Shown here one piece after another: positions 33,594 through 41,420 of a stretch of DNA of 64,000 nucleotides (positions are counted from its first letter, which is position 1; each line of letters starts with the position of its first letter). The stretch lies in contig NZ_CP092362.2 in NCBI RefSeq assembly GCF_022370635.2, positions 5,022,001 to 5,086,000 of the forward strand, written 5' to 3'. Both the position numbers and the translations under genes were made by a program. This DNA comes from Mycolicibacterium crocinum (GTDB taxonomy: Bacteria; Actinomycetota; Actinomycetes; Mycobacteriales; Mycobacteriaceae). The notes beneath the pieces were generated by a model that was not told the DNA's origin, did no database searches, and saw nothing but the letters and a program-made list of their open reading frames with translations.

Positions 33594-34427
33594 ATGACTG
33601 ACGATCTGATGAGTCCCGTCCTCGGGGCCGGTACCGTCGAATACGAGTGGATGACCTGGCCGGAGATCGCGGCGGCCGCCGCCGCCGATGCACCCGTCGT
33701 CATCGCGGTGGGGTCAACCGAGCAGCACGGTCCCCATCTGCCGGTGAGCGCGGATTGGGTTATCCCGCAAGCACTTCTGCGGCTGGCAGCGGCCAAGCGC
33801 CCGTTCGTGGTGGGGCCGTCGCTTCGGCTCGGTTATCGGTCGCGTCCGGCCAGCGGCGGCGGCCAGCATTTCCCGGGCACACTCTCGCTGCGTGCCACCA
33901 CCTTCATCGCGATGATCGAAGACCTGCTGGAAGAACTGATCCGCACCGGGTTTCGCCGAATTGTCCTGTATAGCTGGCATTTCGAGAACACGAACTTCGT
34001 GTACGAGCCGGCCTACCTGGTGTCCGGGCGGTTCCCCAGCGTGAAGATCGTCGTCGTCGAGAACGCGATGCCCGAATTCGACGCCGCCGATCTGGAGGTG
34101 CTGTTCCCCGACGGCTTCCCCGGACTCGCGCTCGAGCATGCCGCGGTCATCGAGACCTCACTGTTCGAATATCTCCGCCCGGCCACGGTGCGGATGGACC
34201 GCATCATCGACGACGCGCCGGCCCGTAACGTGCCGTGGGACGTGTTGCCGATCGACCCGTCGATGTCGACCGCCTCCGGCGTACTCGCCTCGGCAACACA
34301 GGCCAGTGTCGCCAAGGGCGAACTGCTGACCGAGCGGATCGTCGACCACATCGTGTCGATTCTCGACGCCGAGTTCGACCCGATCGAGCGGACGGCCATG
34401 CAGCTGACCGCCGATCAGCGGAGCTGA
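33594..34427 (+). CDS. Creatininase-family amidohydrolase (close to true creatininase)
   Basis: 277 residues. Creatininase opens the creatinine ring to creatine with a binuclear metal centre. Metal-ligand motifs are present: GSTEQHGPHLPVSAD (E, H, D), and SWHFENTNF, which carries the H-x-E pair seen in Pseudomonas creatininase (NGHYENSMF as I recall it) rather than the NGHGGN of MftE-like members. SGGGQHFPGT and LEHAAVIETSLF also align with that enzyme. Start ATG 33594 with GAAGGTGAG upstream. First gene of an operon with two SDR genes and a TetR. Confidence 0.85.
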   Translation: MTDDLMSPVLGAGTVEYEWMTWPEIAAAAAADAPVVIAVGSTEQHGPHLPVSADWVIPQALLRLAAAKRPFVVGPSLRLGYRSRPASGGGQHFPGTLSLRATTFIAMIEDLLEELIRTGFRRIVLYSWHFENTNFVYEPAYLVSGRFPSVKIVVVENAMPEFDAADLEVLFPDGFPGLALEHAAVIETSLFEYLRPATVRMDRIIDDAPARNVPWDVLPIDPSMSTASGVLASATQASVAKGELLTERIVDHIVSILDAEFDPIERTAMQLTADQRS

Positions 34428-34428
34428 C

Positions 34429-35139
34429 GTGGCGGGTACCGCCTTGGTCACCGGTGGTGCCACCGGAATCGGCCGTGCCACAGCGTATCTCCTTGCCGCG
34501 CGCGGTTACCGGGTCGCCGTCGACCATCTCGGTGACGAGGCCAAGGCCAAGCAGGTTGCCGGCGATATCGGTGGCATCGCGTACGAGGCCGACGTCGCCG
34601 ACATCGACGCCGTCGAGTCACTGGTCTGCGGGGTCGAGTCGGATCTCGGCCCGATCGATGTCGCGGTGGCCTGTGCGGGTTTCGATGTCGACGTGCCGCT
34701 GGCGGACGTGACCGAGGAGCTCTGGCACCGCAGCCTGTCGGTGATCCTCGGTGGATGCGCCAATGTGATTGCGGCCGTGGGCCCTCGGATGCGTGCACGG
34801 CGGCGCGGCTCCATCGTGGGCATCTCCTCGGAGTTGGCTCTGCTCGGTGACGAGAACCACGTGCCGTACGTGACGGCGAAGTCGGCGATGATCGGGCTGG
34901 TTCGCTCGGTCGCCCGCGAGTACGGTCCGGATCAGGTGCGCGTCAACATCATCTGCCCGGGTCCGACCGATACCGACATGCTCACCGAGCGATGGCGCGG
35001 CGAGGACTATCGGCGCAGCATCGCGCTGCAGCGGTTCGGCACACCTGATGAAGTGGCGCGCGCGATCCTCGATGTGGCCGAATGGACGTGGCTCACCGGC
35101 CAGGTGATCTCTCCCAACGGCGGCGTGGTGATCCAGTGA
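34429..35139 (+). CDS. SDR-family oxidoreductase
   Basis: 236 residues, classical SDR: VTGGATGIGRATA nucleotide loop, CAGFD in place of NNAG, active-site SSELALLGDENH then Y-x-x-x-K in PYVTAKSAM, and PGPTDTDM. Unknown substrate. GTG start 1 nt after the creatininase stop. Its own stop is overlapped by the start of a second, broken SDR. Intact and probably functional. Confidence 0.82.
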   Translation: MAGTALVTGGATGIGRATAYLLAARGYRVAVDHLGDEAKAKQVAGDIGGIAYEADVADIDAVESLVCGVESDLGPIDVAVACAGFDVDVPLADVTEELWHRSLSVILGGCANVIAAVGPRMRARRRGSIVGISSELALLGDENHVPYVTAKSAMIGLVRSVAREYGPDQVRVNIICPGPTDTDMLTERWRGEDYRRSIALQRFGTPDEVARAILDVAEWTWLTGQVISPNGGVVIQ

Positions 35140-35855
35140 GTGCGCCGGTTGCCCTTGTCACCGGTGCGGGTGGCGGTATCGGCCGCGCGATCGTGGCGGC
35201 GCTGGCCGAGGCCGACTGGATCGTGACCGCGACGGACCTGCCCTAAGTCGGCAAAATCCGAGATGCTGCACAGACATTCGCGGCGGACTTGCGCGGCCGG
35301 GCGGCGTGCCGGTCGGTTGTCGACGCCGTCGTCGGACACTTCGGCCGGCTCGATCTGCTGGTGAACAATGCCGCGACGATGACGGTTGTCGAACCCACAG
35401 TAGCGACGATGTCCCTGTGGTGGCGCGACATCGACGTGAACCTGACGACTCCGCTGTGGCTGACCCAGGCCGCGGCGCCGGCATTGCGCGCAACCGGTGG
35501 GCAGGTCGTGAACATCTGCAGCATCTCCGGCCTGCGCGGTGAGCCGGGCTTCAGCGCCTATGCGGCGAGTAAGGCCGGACTGCTCGGGATGACCCGCTCG
35601 CTCGCCCGTGAGCTGGCACCCGACGTGCGGGTCAATGCGATTGCCCCGGGACCCACCGAGACCGAACAGCTCAACCGCGACGCCGAATTCCGCGGCGTGA
35701 GCCTGGAACAGCTATACCTCGAGTACACCGCGGGCATCCCGACTGGGCGGTTGGTGCAGTCCGCCGAAGTAGCCGACGTGGTGCGGTTCCTCGCCGGTGC
35801 GAGGGCATTCACCGGTGAGTGCGTGCAGATCAACGGCGGGATGCTGATGTCGTGA
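35136..35855 (+). pseudogene. SDR-family oxidoreductase interrupted by an in-frame stop
   Basis: GTG 35136 opens VSAPVALVTGAGGGIGRAIV and continues as a normal SDR for 36 codons, then TAA at 35244-35246 ends it. The same frame carries on without further stops to 35855: NNAATM, NICSISG, the Y-x-x-x-K of AYAASKAG, PGPTETEQ and a C-terminal QINGG. The start overlaps the upstream stop (GTGA), and the end overlaps the TetR start (GTGA). Only one base is needed to restore it, so this is a recent loss, a sequencing error or a recoded stop. An internal TTG at 35289 could start a 188-residue fragment lacking the nucleotide loop. Confidence 0.8.
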
Positions 35856-36529
35856 AGACCGAGTTCGACCGCCGCGGTGACATTCTGGTGGTCGCCGCCC
35901 GGCTGTTCGCCGAGCGCGGTTATCTCAACACCACGATGACCGAGATCGCGCGAGCCTGCGGACTCGGGCAGTCGTCGCTGTACTACTGGTTCCGGCAGAA
36001 GGAGGACATCCTGCTGGGGCTGCTCGCCCTGAACCGGGTTTCCCTCGAGTTCGCCGAACAGATGGTGGCCGCGCCCGGTTCACCTGCCGTGCGGCTGCTG
36101 CGCCTGCTGCGATTGGACATCGGAGAACTGTGCTCGGCGGCGGTCGACATCTGCGAGGTCGAGGTACTCGCCGAACAACAACCCGAGGTTTTCGCTCAGT
36201 TCTGGGCCGACACCGCGGCACTGCATCGGCACATGGCGACACTCATCGGCGACGGCATCGCGTGCGGCGAATTCATCGACTGCGATCCGGAATTCGCCGC
36301 GCTGAACATCTGCGGCGCCGAAGAGGGTGTGCAGCGCCGCTACCGGAACTCGGCGGCGCACACCCCGGACGGCACCAGCCCGTTCCGGCACGCGTACTAC
36401 ACGCGCGAACACGTCGCCCGCGAACTGGCCGCCATGTTGGTGCGCGGGCTGCTGCGCGATCCGGCCACGCTGCCTGCGCTCAGCGCGCAGGCCGACAGTG
36501 CTGCTAGCGGGTGGCCAGCAGGTCGATGA
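35852..36529 (+). CDS. TetR-family regulator at end of creatininase operon
   Basis: 225 residues from GTG 35852. HTH at about 10-55 (LVVAARLFAERGYLNTTMTEIARACGLGQSSLYYWF) and a long ligand-binding domain. It is translationally coupled to the SDR before it (GTGA overlap). Its last codons and stop lie in the first copy of a 31-bp direct repeat that also forms the end of the convergent FKBP gene, so the C-terminus SGWPAGR was probably created by that duplication. Candidate binder of the 33502-33526 palindrome. Confidence 0.85.
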   Translation: MKTEFDRRGDILVVAARLFAERGYLNTTMTEIARACGLGQSSLYYWFRQKEDILLGLLALNRVSLEFAEQMVAAPGSPAVRLLRLLRLDIGELCSAAVDICEVEVLAEQQPEVFAQFWADTAALHRHMATLIGDGIACGEFIDCDPEFAALNICGAEEGVQRRYRNSAAHTPDGTSPFRHAYYTREHVARELAAMLVRGLLRDPATLPALSAQADSAASGWPAGR

Positions 36530-36575
36530 CAAAGATCACGTCATCGGGTGGCCAGCAGGTCGATGACAAAGATCA
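36508..36575. repeat. 31-bp perfect direct repeat at TetR/FKBP ends
   Basis: Two identical 31-bp copies (36508-36538 and 36545-36575) separated by 6 bp. The second copy encodes the last residues of FKBP on the minus strand (VIDLLATR); the first copy is a duplicate that now supplies the end of the TetR gene on the plus strand. Confidence 0.9.
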
Positions 36576-36903
36576 GCGTCTTGCCGGACAACTGGTGTCC
36601 GCCGCCGGCCGGGCCGTACGCCTGCTCGGGCGGGATCGTGAGCTGACGCCGGCCGCCCACCTTCATCCCGGGGATGCCGTCCTGCCAGCCCTGGATGAGC
36701 CCGCGCAACGGGAAGGAGATGGACTCCCCGCGGTTCCACGAGCTGTCGAACTCTTCACCGGTGTCGTACTCGACACCCACATAGTGGACATCTACGACGG
36801 CGCCGGGCTTGGCTTCATCGCCCTCGCCGACCACCAGGTCTTTGATGACCAGTTCGCTGGGCGCCGGGCCGTCGGGAAATTCGATCACGGGTTTGCTCGT
36901 CAC
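36541..36903 (-). CDS. FKBP-type peptidyl-prolyl cis-trans isomerase
   Basis: 120 residues, single FKBP domain, cytoplasmic (no signal peptide). Conserved parts: VDVHYVGVEYDTGEEFDSSW, PFPLRGLIQGWQDGIPGMKVGGRRQLTIPPEQAYG and the C-terminal LIFVIDLLATR. It speeds proline isomerisation in protein folding. GTG start with TACTGT 7 nt upstream (leaderless type). Not obviously related to the catabolic genes around it. Confidence 0.93.
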   Translation of the reverse strand: MTSKPVIEFPDGPAPSELVIKDLVVGEGDEAKPGAVVDVHYVGVEYDTGEEFDSSWNRGESISFPLRGLIQGWQDGIPGMKVGGRRQLTIPPEQAYGPAGGGHQLSGKTLIFVIDLLATR

Positions 36904-36910
36904 CGGTCAC

Positions 36911-36916
36911 ACAGTA
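36911..36916 (-). promoter_or_regulatory. -10 box (TACTGT), leaderless start
   Basis: TACTGT on the minus strand, 7 nt before the FKBP GTG at 36903. Confidence 0.5.
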
Positions 36917-36921
36917 GTCCC

Positions 36922-37707
36922 TCACGCACTGCTGACCGAGCGTTCCACCCGTCCATCCGTACCTCGGCGCTCCCGCGCGGTCACCGTCGACGTGGTGGCG
37001 GTCAGCCGCACCCGGTCGGCCCGGAACAGGTCGTAGGCGTACTCGAACGGCCGGTCGTCGGCGTCGCGCGTGATCCGGGTGATCGCCACCAGCGGCCGCC
37101 GGTGCGCGATGCAGAGCCAGTCGGCCTCGCGCGGGCTGGCGCTGACCACCTCAATCGTCTCGCTGGAGGTGGCCGGTACCAGGCCGTAGCGTACGGCGAT
37201 CAACTCGTACAGCGAGCCGCCGAGCGGCTGCTCCAGCAGATCGATGACATGCCCGGCGACGAAACACGAGAAGTCCACCGACAGCGGCACGCCGTCGGCG
37301 AAGCGCAACCGGCGGATCGCGAAAACGTCGTCGCCGGGCTCGATTTCCAGGGCGGCGGCTTCCGCTGCGGTGGACGGCCTGCGGTCCGTCGCCAACACGC
37401 GGGTCGCACTGGTATGGCCGCCGCTTGCCAACCGTGCCGGAAGGCCGGCCAGCTCGGCGGCGTTGCGCTGCACCACGTCGGCGCGCACGAATGTGCCTCC
37501 GTTACGCCCGGTCCGCCGCTCCAGCACGCCGGCGCGGCTCAACGGCAACAGCGCACTGCGCAGAGTGGATCGGGAAACTTCGAAGCGGTCGGCCATCTCG
37601 CGTTCGGTACCCAGCCGCGAGCCCGGCCGAAGGGTGCCCTGCGCGAGCATCGACAGGATGCGCCGACGCACATCCTCCGCGATCGGTCCCCCTTCCGACT
37701 CCTCCAT
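36922..37707 (-). CDS. GntR-family regulator, HutC/FarR subgroup
   Basis: 261 residues. GntR winged helix (about 8-75: DVRRRILSMLAQGTLRPGSRLGTEREMADRFEVSRSTLR) followed by a UTRA ligand-binding domain (about 95-245). HutC/FarR members repress catabolic operons and are released by small metabolites such as amino-acid derivatives. It lies 4 nt downstream of an SDR and next to the kinase-permease-PLP enzyme set, which are the likely targets. Confidence 0.88.
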   Translation of the reverse strand: MEESEGGPIAEDVRRRILSMLAQGTLRPGSRLGTEREMADRFEVSRSTLRSALLPLSRAGVLERRTGRNGGTFVRADVVQRNAAELAGLPARLASGGHTSATRVLATDRRPSTAAEAAALEIEPGDDVFAIRRLRFADGVPLSVDFSCFVAGHVIDLLEQPLGGSLYELIAVRYGLVPATSSETIEVVSASPREADWLCIAHRRPLVAITRITRDADDRPFEYAYDLFRADRVRLTATTSTVTARERRGTDGRVERSVSSA

Positions 37708-37711
37708 CGAA

Positions 37712-38488
37712 CTAGGTATTCAGTGCATCCGGCGATTCGGGCAGCACCTGACCGCCGTCGACGGCGATCGCCTGGCCGGTGATGTACCCGGCCTCGACGG
37801 TGGCGAGGAAAGCAGCCAGATGGCCGATGTCCTCTGGCTTGCCCAGCGTGCCTGCCGGGATCGCCTTGGTCATGCCGGCGATGTAGTCCTCGCCCTTGTC
37901 GTAGAGACCTTCGGTGAAGATGTTGCCCGGCAGGACTGCGTTCACGGTGATCCCGTGTGGCGCCAATTCGATTGCGGCGGTGCGCATGAAGCCGAGCTGT
38001 GCGGCCTTTGATGCCCCGTAGTGCGACCAGCCCGGAAAGCCGGTGATCGGCCCGGTGATCGACGAGGTGAGAATTACCCGGCCGCGCCCGGACGCGATCA
38101 GCGCGTCCAGGCACGCCTGCACGGTGAAGATGTTGCCCTTGACGTTGACGTCGACGACTTCCGCCAGCTGCGCGGGCGTCATCGTGGCCAGCGGGGCATC
38201 CGGGAAGATTCCCGCATTGGCGCAGACGACGTCGATGCCGCCGAAGGCGTCGACGGCCGCGGCAGCGAGGTTGGCACAGGACACCGGATCCGCGACATCG
38301 GTCCGTATTCCCAACACCTTTCCGCTGCCCAGCGCATCCAGATCGGCAACTGCGGAATCCAATTCGGCCGCCGAGCGCGCGGCGATCGCCACGTTGGCGC
38401 CCGCGGTGGCGAACACCGAGGCGATGCCGCGCCCGATCCCCTTGCTGCCGCCGGTCACCACGACGGACGTGGACTGCAGATCAAACAC
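37712..38488 (-). CDS. SDR-family oxidoreductase
   Basis: 258 residues. VTGGSKGIGRGIAS nucleotide loop, CANAGI, TSSITGP active-site Ser and Y-x-x-x-K in HYGASKAAQ, and TGQAIAVDGG. Start set at GTG 38488 because AAGGAG lies 6 nt upstream; the frame is open further 5' into the kinase gene. Between the kinase gene and the GntR gene on the same strand, so probably one operon; it may oxidise the aldehyde, semialdehyde or alcohol made by the PLP enzyme (inference). Confidence 0.83.
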   Translation of the reverse strand: MFDLQSTSVVVTGGSKGIGRGIASVFATAGANVAIAARSAAELDSAVADLDALGSGKVLGIRTDVADPVSCANLAAAAVDAFGGIDVVCANAGIFPDAPLATMTPAQLAEVVDVNVKGNIFTVQACLDALIASGRGRVILTSSITGPITGFPGWSHYGASKAAQLGFMRTAAIELAPHGITVNAVLPGNIFTEGLYDKGEDYIAGMTKAIPAGTLGKPEDIGHLAAFLATVEAGYITGQAIAVDGGQVLPESPDALNT

Positions 38489-38500
38489 GCGTAACTCCTT

Positions 38501-38520
38501 GTCTGGAAAGGGTTTTAGAC
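38501..38520. promoter_or_regulatory. Imperfect inverted repeat, candidate GntR site
   Basis: GTCTGGAAAG and GGTTTTAGAC form an imperfect palindrome with perfect outer GTCT/AGAC, just upstream of the SDR start at 38488. HutC-type GntR operators have GT..TA..AC cores, so the neighbouring regulator is a possible binder. Weak evidence. Confidence 0.3.
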
Positions 38521-39528
38521 CCGCGAGCCGAAGATCGCGTCCTGCAGCCAGGTTCGGTCCTCGAGATATCGCTGTGCCAGCCGAGCGGTGTTGGGGGCGA
38601 AGTCCGCCCCGACGCCGATCGCGGCGTCGGCGTCGAAGTGCGAGGCGATCCACGCCGTGAGCATGATCCGCCGCATCATCACGAAGGACGGAATCAGCGC
38701 GAGGTGGTCCTCAGGTATCGAACCGGCCTGGAAGTAGCCGGTCAGCCACTCGGCGATGATGCGTTCACCGGCCGGAGTGTCTTCGATGAACGACACGGCC
38801 GCCCCGAGATCGGCGAGGTACCAGGACCAGCCGCAGTCGTCGAAGTCGATCACGGTGATGCCCGCGCCGTTGTCGGACGGATTGACCATCAGGTTGGCCA
38901 GCCGCAGGTCGGCGTGAACCAGGCCGAAACGGTCTGGCGCTGAGCCGAACTCGGTGAGCTTCGCGGTGATGTCGTCGGCGGCGCGCTGGATCAGAGCCCG
39001 GTCGTCGTCGGTGAGACCGGGTGCCAGCCGCCAGTTGCCCCAGCGGGCGTCCGGGCCCAGGATCGTCTCCAGATCCCAGCGGAACCGGGTGAACTCCTGC
39101 GGAAATGTCCAGTTCCTGGCGTGCTCGTGCATGACCGCGGTGAGCCGGCCGAGCTGGTCGAAGCCGACCGCGTCGGGATCCTCCTCGGCCGTGCAGCCCG
39201 CGACGAACGTGACGGCGTCGACGTGCAGGACGTCGCCGTCGAACTCCGCGGCGACCACATCGGTGCCGTCGCGCGCGGCGACCAGTTCCGGCGTGGCCAC
39301 CGAGGTCTCGGTCCGCAGCGCCTGCATCCACGCCAACTCGGAGCGGATCGCCTCCAGCGAGTGATACCCGGGGCGGTGCACCCGCAGCACGATCGGGTCG
39401 TCGTCTTCGACCAGATAGGTGGCGTTCTCCGACAAGCTGAGCAGCCGCAATGGTGTATCGCTGACACGACCGTAAGCGGGCAGTGCTGCGCGCGCGAAGG
39501 ACTCATGAGTCGGCGGCAATCCCGGCAT
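38515..39528 (-). CDS. APH-fold small-molecule kinase (hydroxylysine-kinase/homoserine-kinase-like)
   Basis: About 337 residues of the aminoglycoside-phosphotransferase/choline-kinase fold. N-lobe SENATYLVEDDDPIVLRVHR; catalytic loop GLVHADLRLANLM with the HxD...N pattern; VIDFDDCG as the metal-binding DFD equivalent. Substrates of the family are hydroxyls of small amino compounds. Divergent from an APC permease and near an AGXT2L-like PLP enzyme, the same partnership as hydroxylysine kinase (AGPHD1) with phospho-lyase AGXT2L2. An upstream ATG at 39546 is an alternative start. Not likely to be an antibiotic-resistance gene. Confidence 0.85.
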   Translation of the reverse strand: MPGLPPTHESFARAALPAYGRVSDTPLRLLSLSENATYLVEDDDPIVLRVHRPGYHSLEAIRSELAWMQALRTETSVATPELVAARDGTDVVAAEFDGDVLHVDAVTFVAGCTAEEDPDAVGFDQLGRLTAVMHEHARNWTFPQEFTRFRWDLETILGPDARWGNWRLAPGLTDDDRALIQRAADDITAKLTEFGSAPDRFGLVHADLRLANLMVNPSDNGAGITVIDFDDCGWSWYLADLGAAVSFIEDTPAGERIIAEWLTGYFQAGSIPEDHLALIPSFVMMRRIMLTAWIASHFDADAAIGVGADFAPNTARLAQRYLEDRTWLQDAIFGSRV

Positions 39529-39589
39529 GCGAACAGTGTGGACCATAACCGAGCGCCGAGCAGACCAAATCGGCACATTTAACGGTTTT

Positions 39590-39648
39590 GTTTCCTGGCC
39601 CGGTTTTGGGAAACACACAGGAAACATCTCTTGCGTATTGGGCGTAAG
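39590..39648. promoter_or_regulatory. Operator-like inverted repeats between kinase and permease genes
   Basis: GTTTCC (39590-39595) with GGAAAC (39609-39614), a further GGAAAC at 39620-39625, then CTTGCG-N7-CGTAAG (39630-39648, one mismatch). A CAGACCAAA 9-mer also occurs at 39561 and 39756, flanking this segment. This is the regulatory gap of the divergent kinase and permease, 280 nt long; no gene is seen in it. Confidence 0.5.
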
Positions 39649-39808
39649 TTCCTGTTGACCAGGGGATCTGGCGGGGGTAACAATGTCGTCGTCGCACCAC
39701 AAAGCCGTGCCGACATCGCCATCAGCCCCCGGGTGCGCCCGCATCAGGGAAATACCAGACCAAAAAACAGCGCGACCTCCAGTCACGTTCGAGATCGGAA
39801 TCCACACA

Positions 39809-41383
39809 ATGAGCGAGATCATCGATCCGCCGGCGCCCGCCGGTACCGATGCCAAATCCGACACGGTCCAGCGGCTCAAGCCCAATGCCGTCGGATTGAT
39901 CGGCGTCCTCTTCATGGCCGTCGCGACCGCCGCGCCGATCACGGCCATGGTCGGCAATGTGCCGATCGCCGTCGGATTCGGCAACGGCGCGTACGCGCCC
40001 GCGGGGTACTTCGTCGCCACGATCGTGCTGACGCTGTTCTCGATCGGGTACGCCGCGATGAGCAAGCACATCACCGCCACCGGCGCGTTCTACGGCTACA
40101 TCTCGCACGGCCTGGGCCGCATCGTCGGCCTCGGTGCGGGGTTCCTGACCGCGATGGCCTACATGGTGTTCGAGGCCTCGATCATCGGCATCTTCGCGTT
40201 CTTCGGTAACGACACGTTCAATTCCCTTTTCCACGTGAACATTCCGTGGATCGTGTTCGCCATCGCCATGCTCGCGATCAACGCGCTGCTGACGTACTTC
40301 GACATCAACGTCGCCGCCCGCGTGCTCGGGGTATTCCTGATCACCGAGATCGTCATGCTCTCGCTGCTGGCGCTCTCGGTGTTGTTCACCGGCGGTGGGC
40401 CGCAGGGTTGGTCGTGGGGATCGCTCAACCCGCTCAACGCTTTCCAGAACCTGAGCGGCACCGTCGCCGGCCCCGGCGGCCAGATGCTCACGGTGGCCGG
40501 ATCGGCAGGCATCGGCCTGTTCTTCGCGTTCTGGTCCTGGGTCGGCTTCGAATCCAGCGCGATGTACGGCGAGGAGTCCAAGAACCCGAAGAAGATCATC
40601 CCGATCGCGGTGATCAGCTCGGTGATCGGCATCGGCGTGTTCTACGTCCTCGTCTCGTGGTTGGCGATCGTCGGCACCGGTCCGCAGAATGCCGTTGCAC
40701 TGGCCCAGGATTCGGCCACCGCCGGTGACATCTTCTTCGGACCCATCCAGTCCCACCTGGGCGTCTGGGCCGTCGACGTCTTCAAGGTCCTGCTGATGAC
40801 GGGATCGTTCGCCTGCGGCATGGCGTTCCACAACTGCGCCGCCCGCTACATCTACGCGATCGGCCGCGAGAACGTGATCCCCGGTATGCGAAAGACGCTG
40901 GGCGCCACGCACTCCTCGCACGGCTCGCCGCACATCGCCGGATTCGTGCAGACCGCCTTCGCGACCGTCGTCGTGCTGTTCTTCGCACTCACCGGACGTG
41001 ACCCCTACACCGGGCTGTACGGGCTCATGGCGCTGCTCGGCACCACGGCGATCATGATCGTGCAGGCGTTGGCCGCCTTCTCGGTGATCGCCTACTTCCA
41101 TGTCGGCAAGAATCACCCCGAGACAGCCAACTGGTTCCGGACCTTCCTGGCACCGCTGCTGGGCGGTCTCGGCATGCTCTACGTGACCTACCTGCTGGCC
41201 AAGAACGCCTCGTTCGCAGCGGGCACCGCGGCGTCGGACTGGGTATTCGCCGCGATTCCCTATGTGGTCGGCGTGGTCGGCATTGGCGGCATCTTGCTGG
41301 CCGTTGTCCTGAAATACCGCTCCCCGCAGCGCTATTCGGAGCTGGGTCGGACGGTGCTCGAAGAGTCGCACGAACGCCAGTGA
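39809..41383 (+). CDS. APC-superfamily amino acid/polyamine permease
   Basis: 524 residues with about 12-14 predicted membrane helices. The N-terminal region LKPNAVGLIGVLFMAVATAAP with AAPITAMVG is typical of APC-type permeases, and SWVGFESSAMYGEESKNP is the conserved loop after helix 6. It imports amino acids, ethanolamine-like or polyamine substrates by proton coupling. Start taken at ATG 39809; the frame extends upstream to 39683 without homology. The PLP enzyme follows 37 nt downstream and is probably co-transcribed. Confidence 0.9.
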   Translation: MSEIIDPPAPAGTDAKSDTVQRLKPNAVGLIGVLFMAVATAAPITAMVGNVPIAVGFGNGAYAPAGYFVATIVLTLFSIGYAAMSKHITATGAFYGYISHGLGRIVGLGAGFLTAMAYMVFEASIIGIFAFFGNDTFNSLFHVNIPWIVFAIAMLAINALLTYFDINVAARVLGVFLITEIVMLSLLALSVLFTGGGPQGWSWGSLNPLNAFQNLSGTVAGPGGQMLTVAGSAGIGLFFAFWSWVGFESSAMYGEESKNPKKIIPIAVISSVIGIGVFYVLVSWLAIVGTGPQNAVALAQDSATAGDIFFGPIQSHLGVWAVDVFKVLLMTGSFACGMAFHNCAARYIYAIGRENVIPGMRKTLGATHSSHGSPHIAGFVQTAFATVVVLFFALTGRDPYTGLYGLMALLGTTAIMIVQALAAFSVIAYFHVGKNHPETANWFRTFLAPLLGGLGMLYVTYLLAKNASFAAGTAASDWVFAAIPYVVGVVGIGGILLAVVLKYRSPQRYSELGRTVLEESHERQ

Positions 41384-41420
41384 GGACAGTCACGGGCCGC
41401 ATCAACGAGGAAGTAGCAGC

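Noticed and set aside
38515..39528. Aminoglycoside resistance gene
   Set aside because: APH fold is shared by many metabolic kinases; context with permease and PLP enzyme favours a metabolic role.
39722..41371. 549-codon open frame antisense to the APC permease
   Set aside because: Arg/Asp/His-rich sequence typical of a high-GC shadow frame; the permease on the other strand has clear homology and membrane helices.
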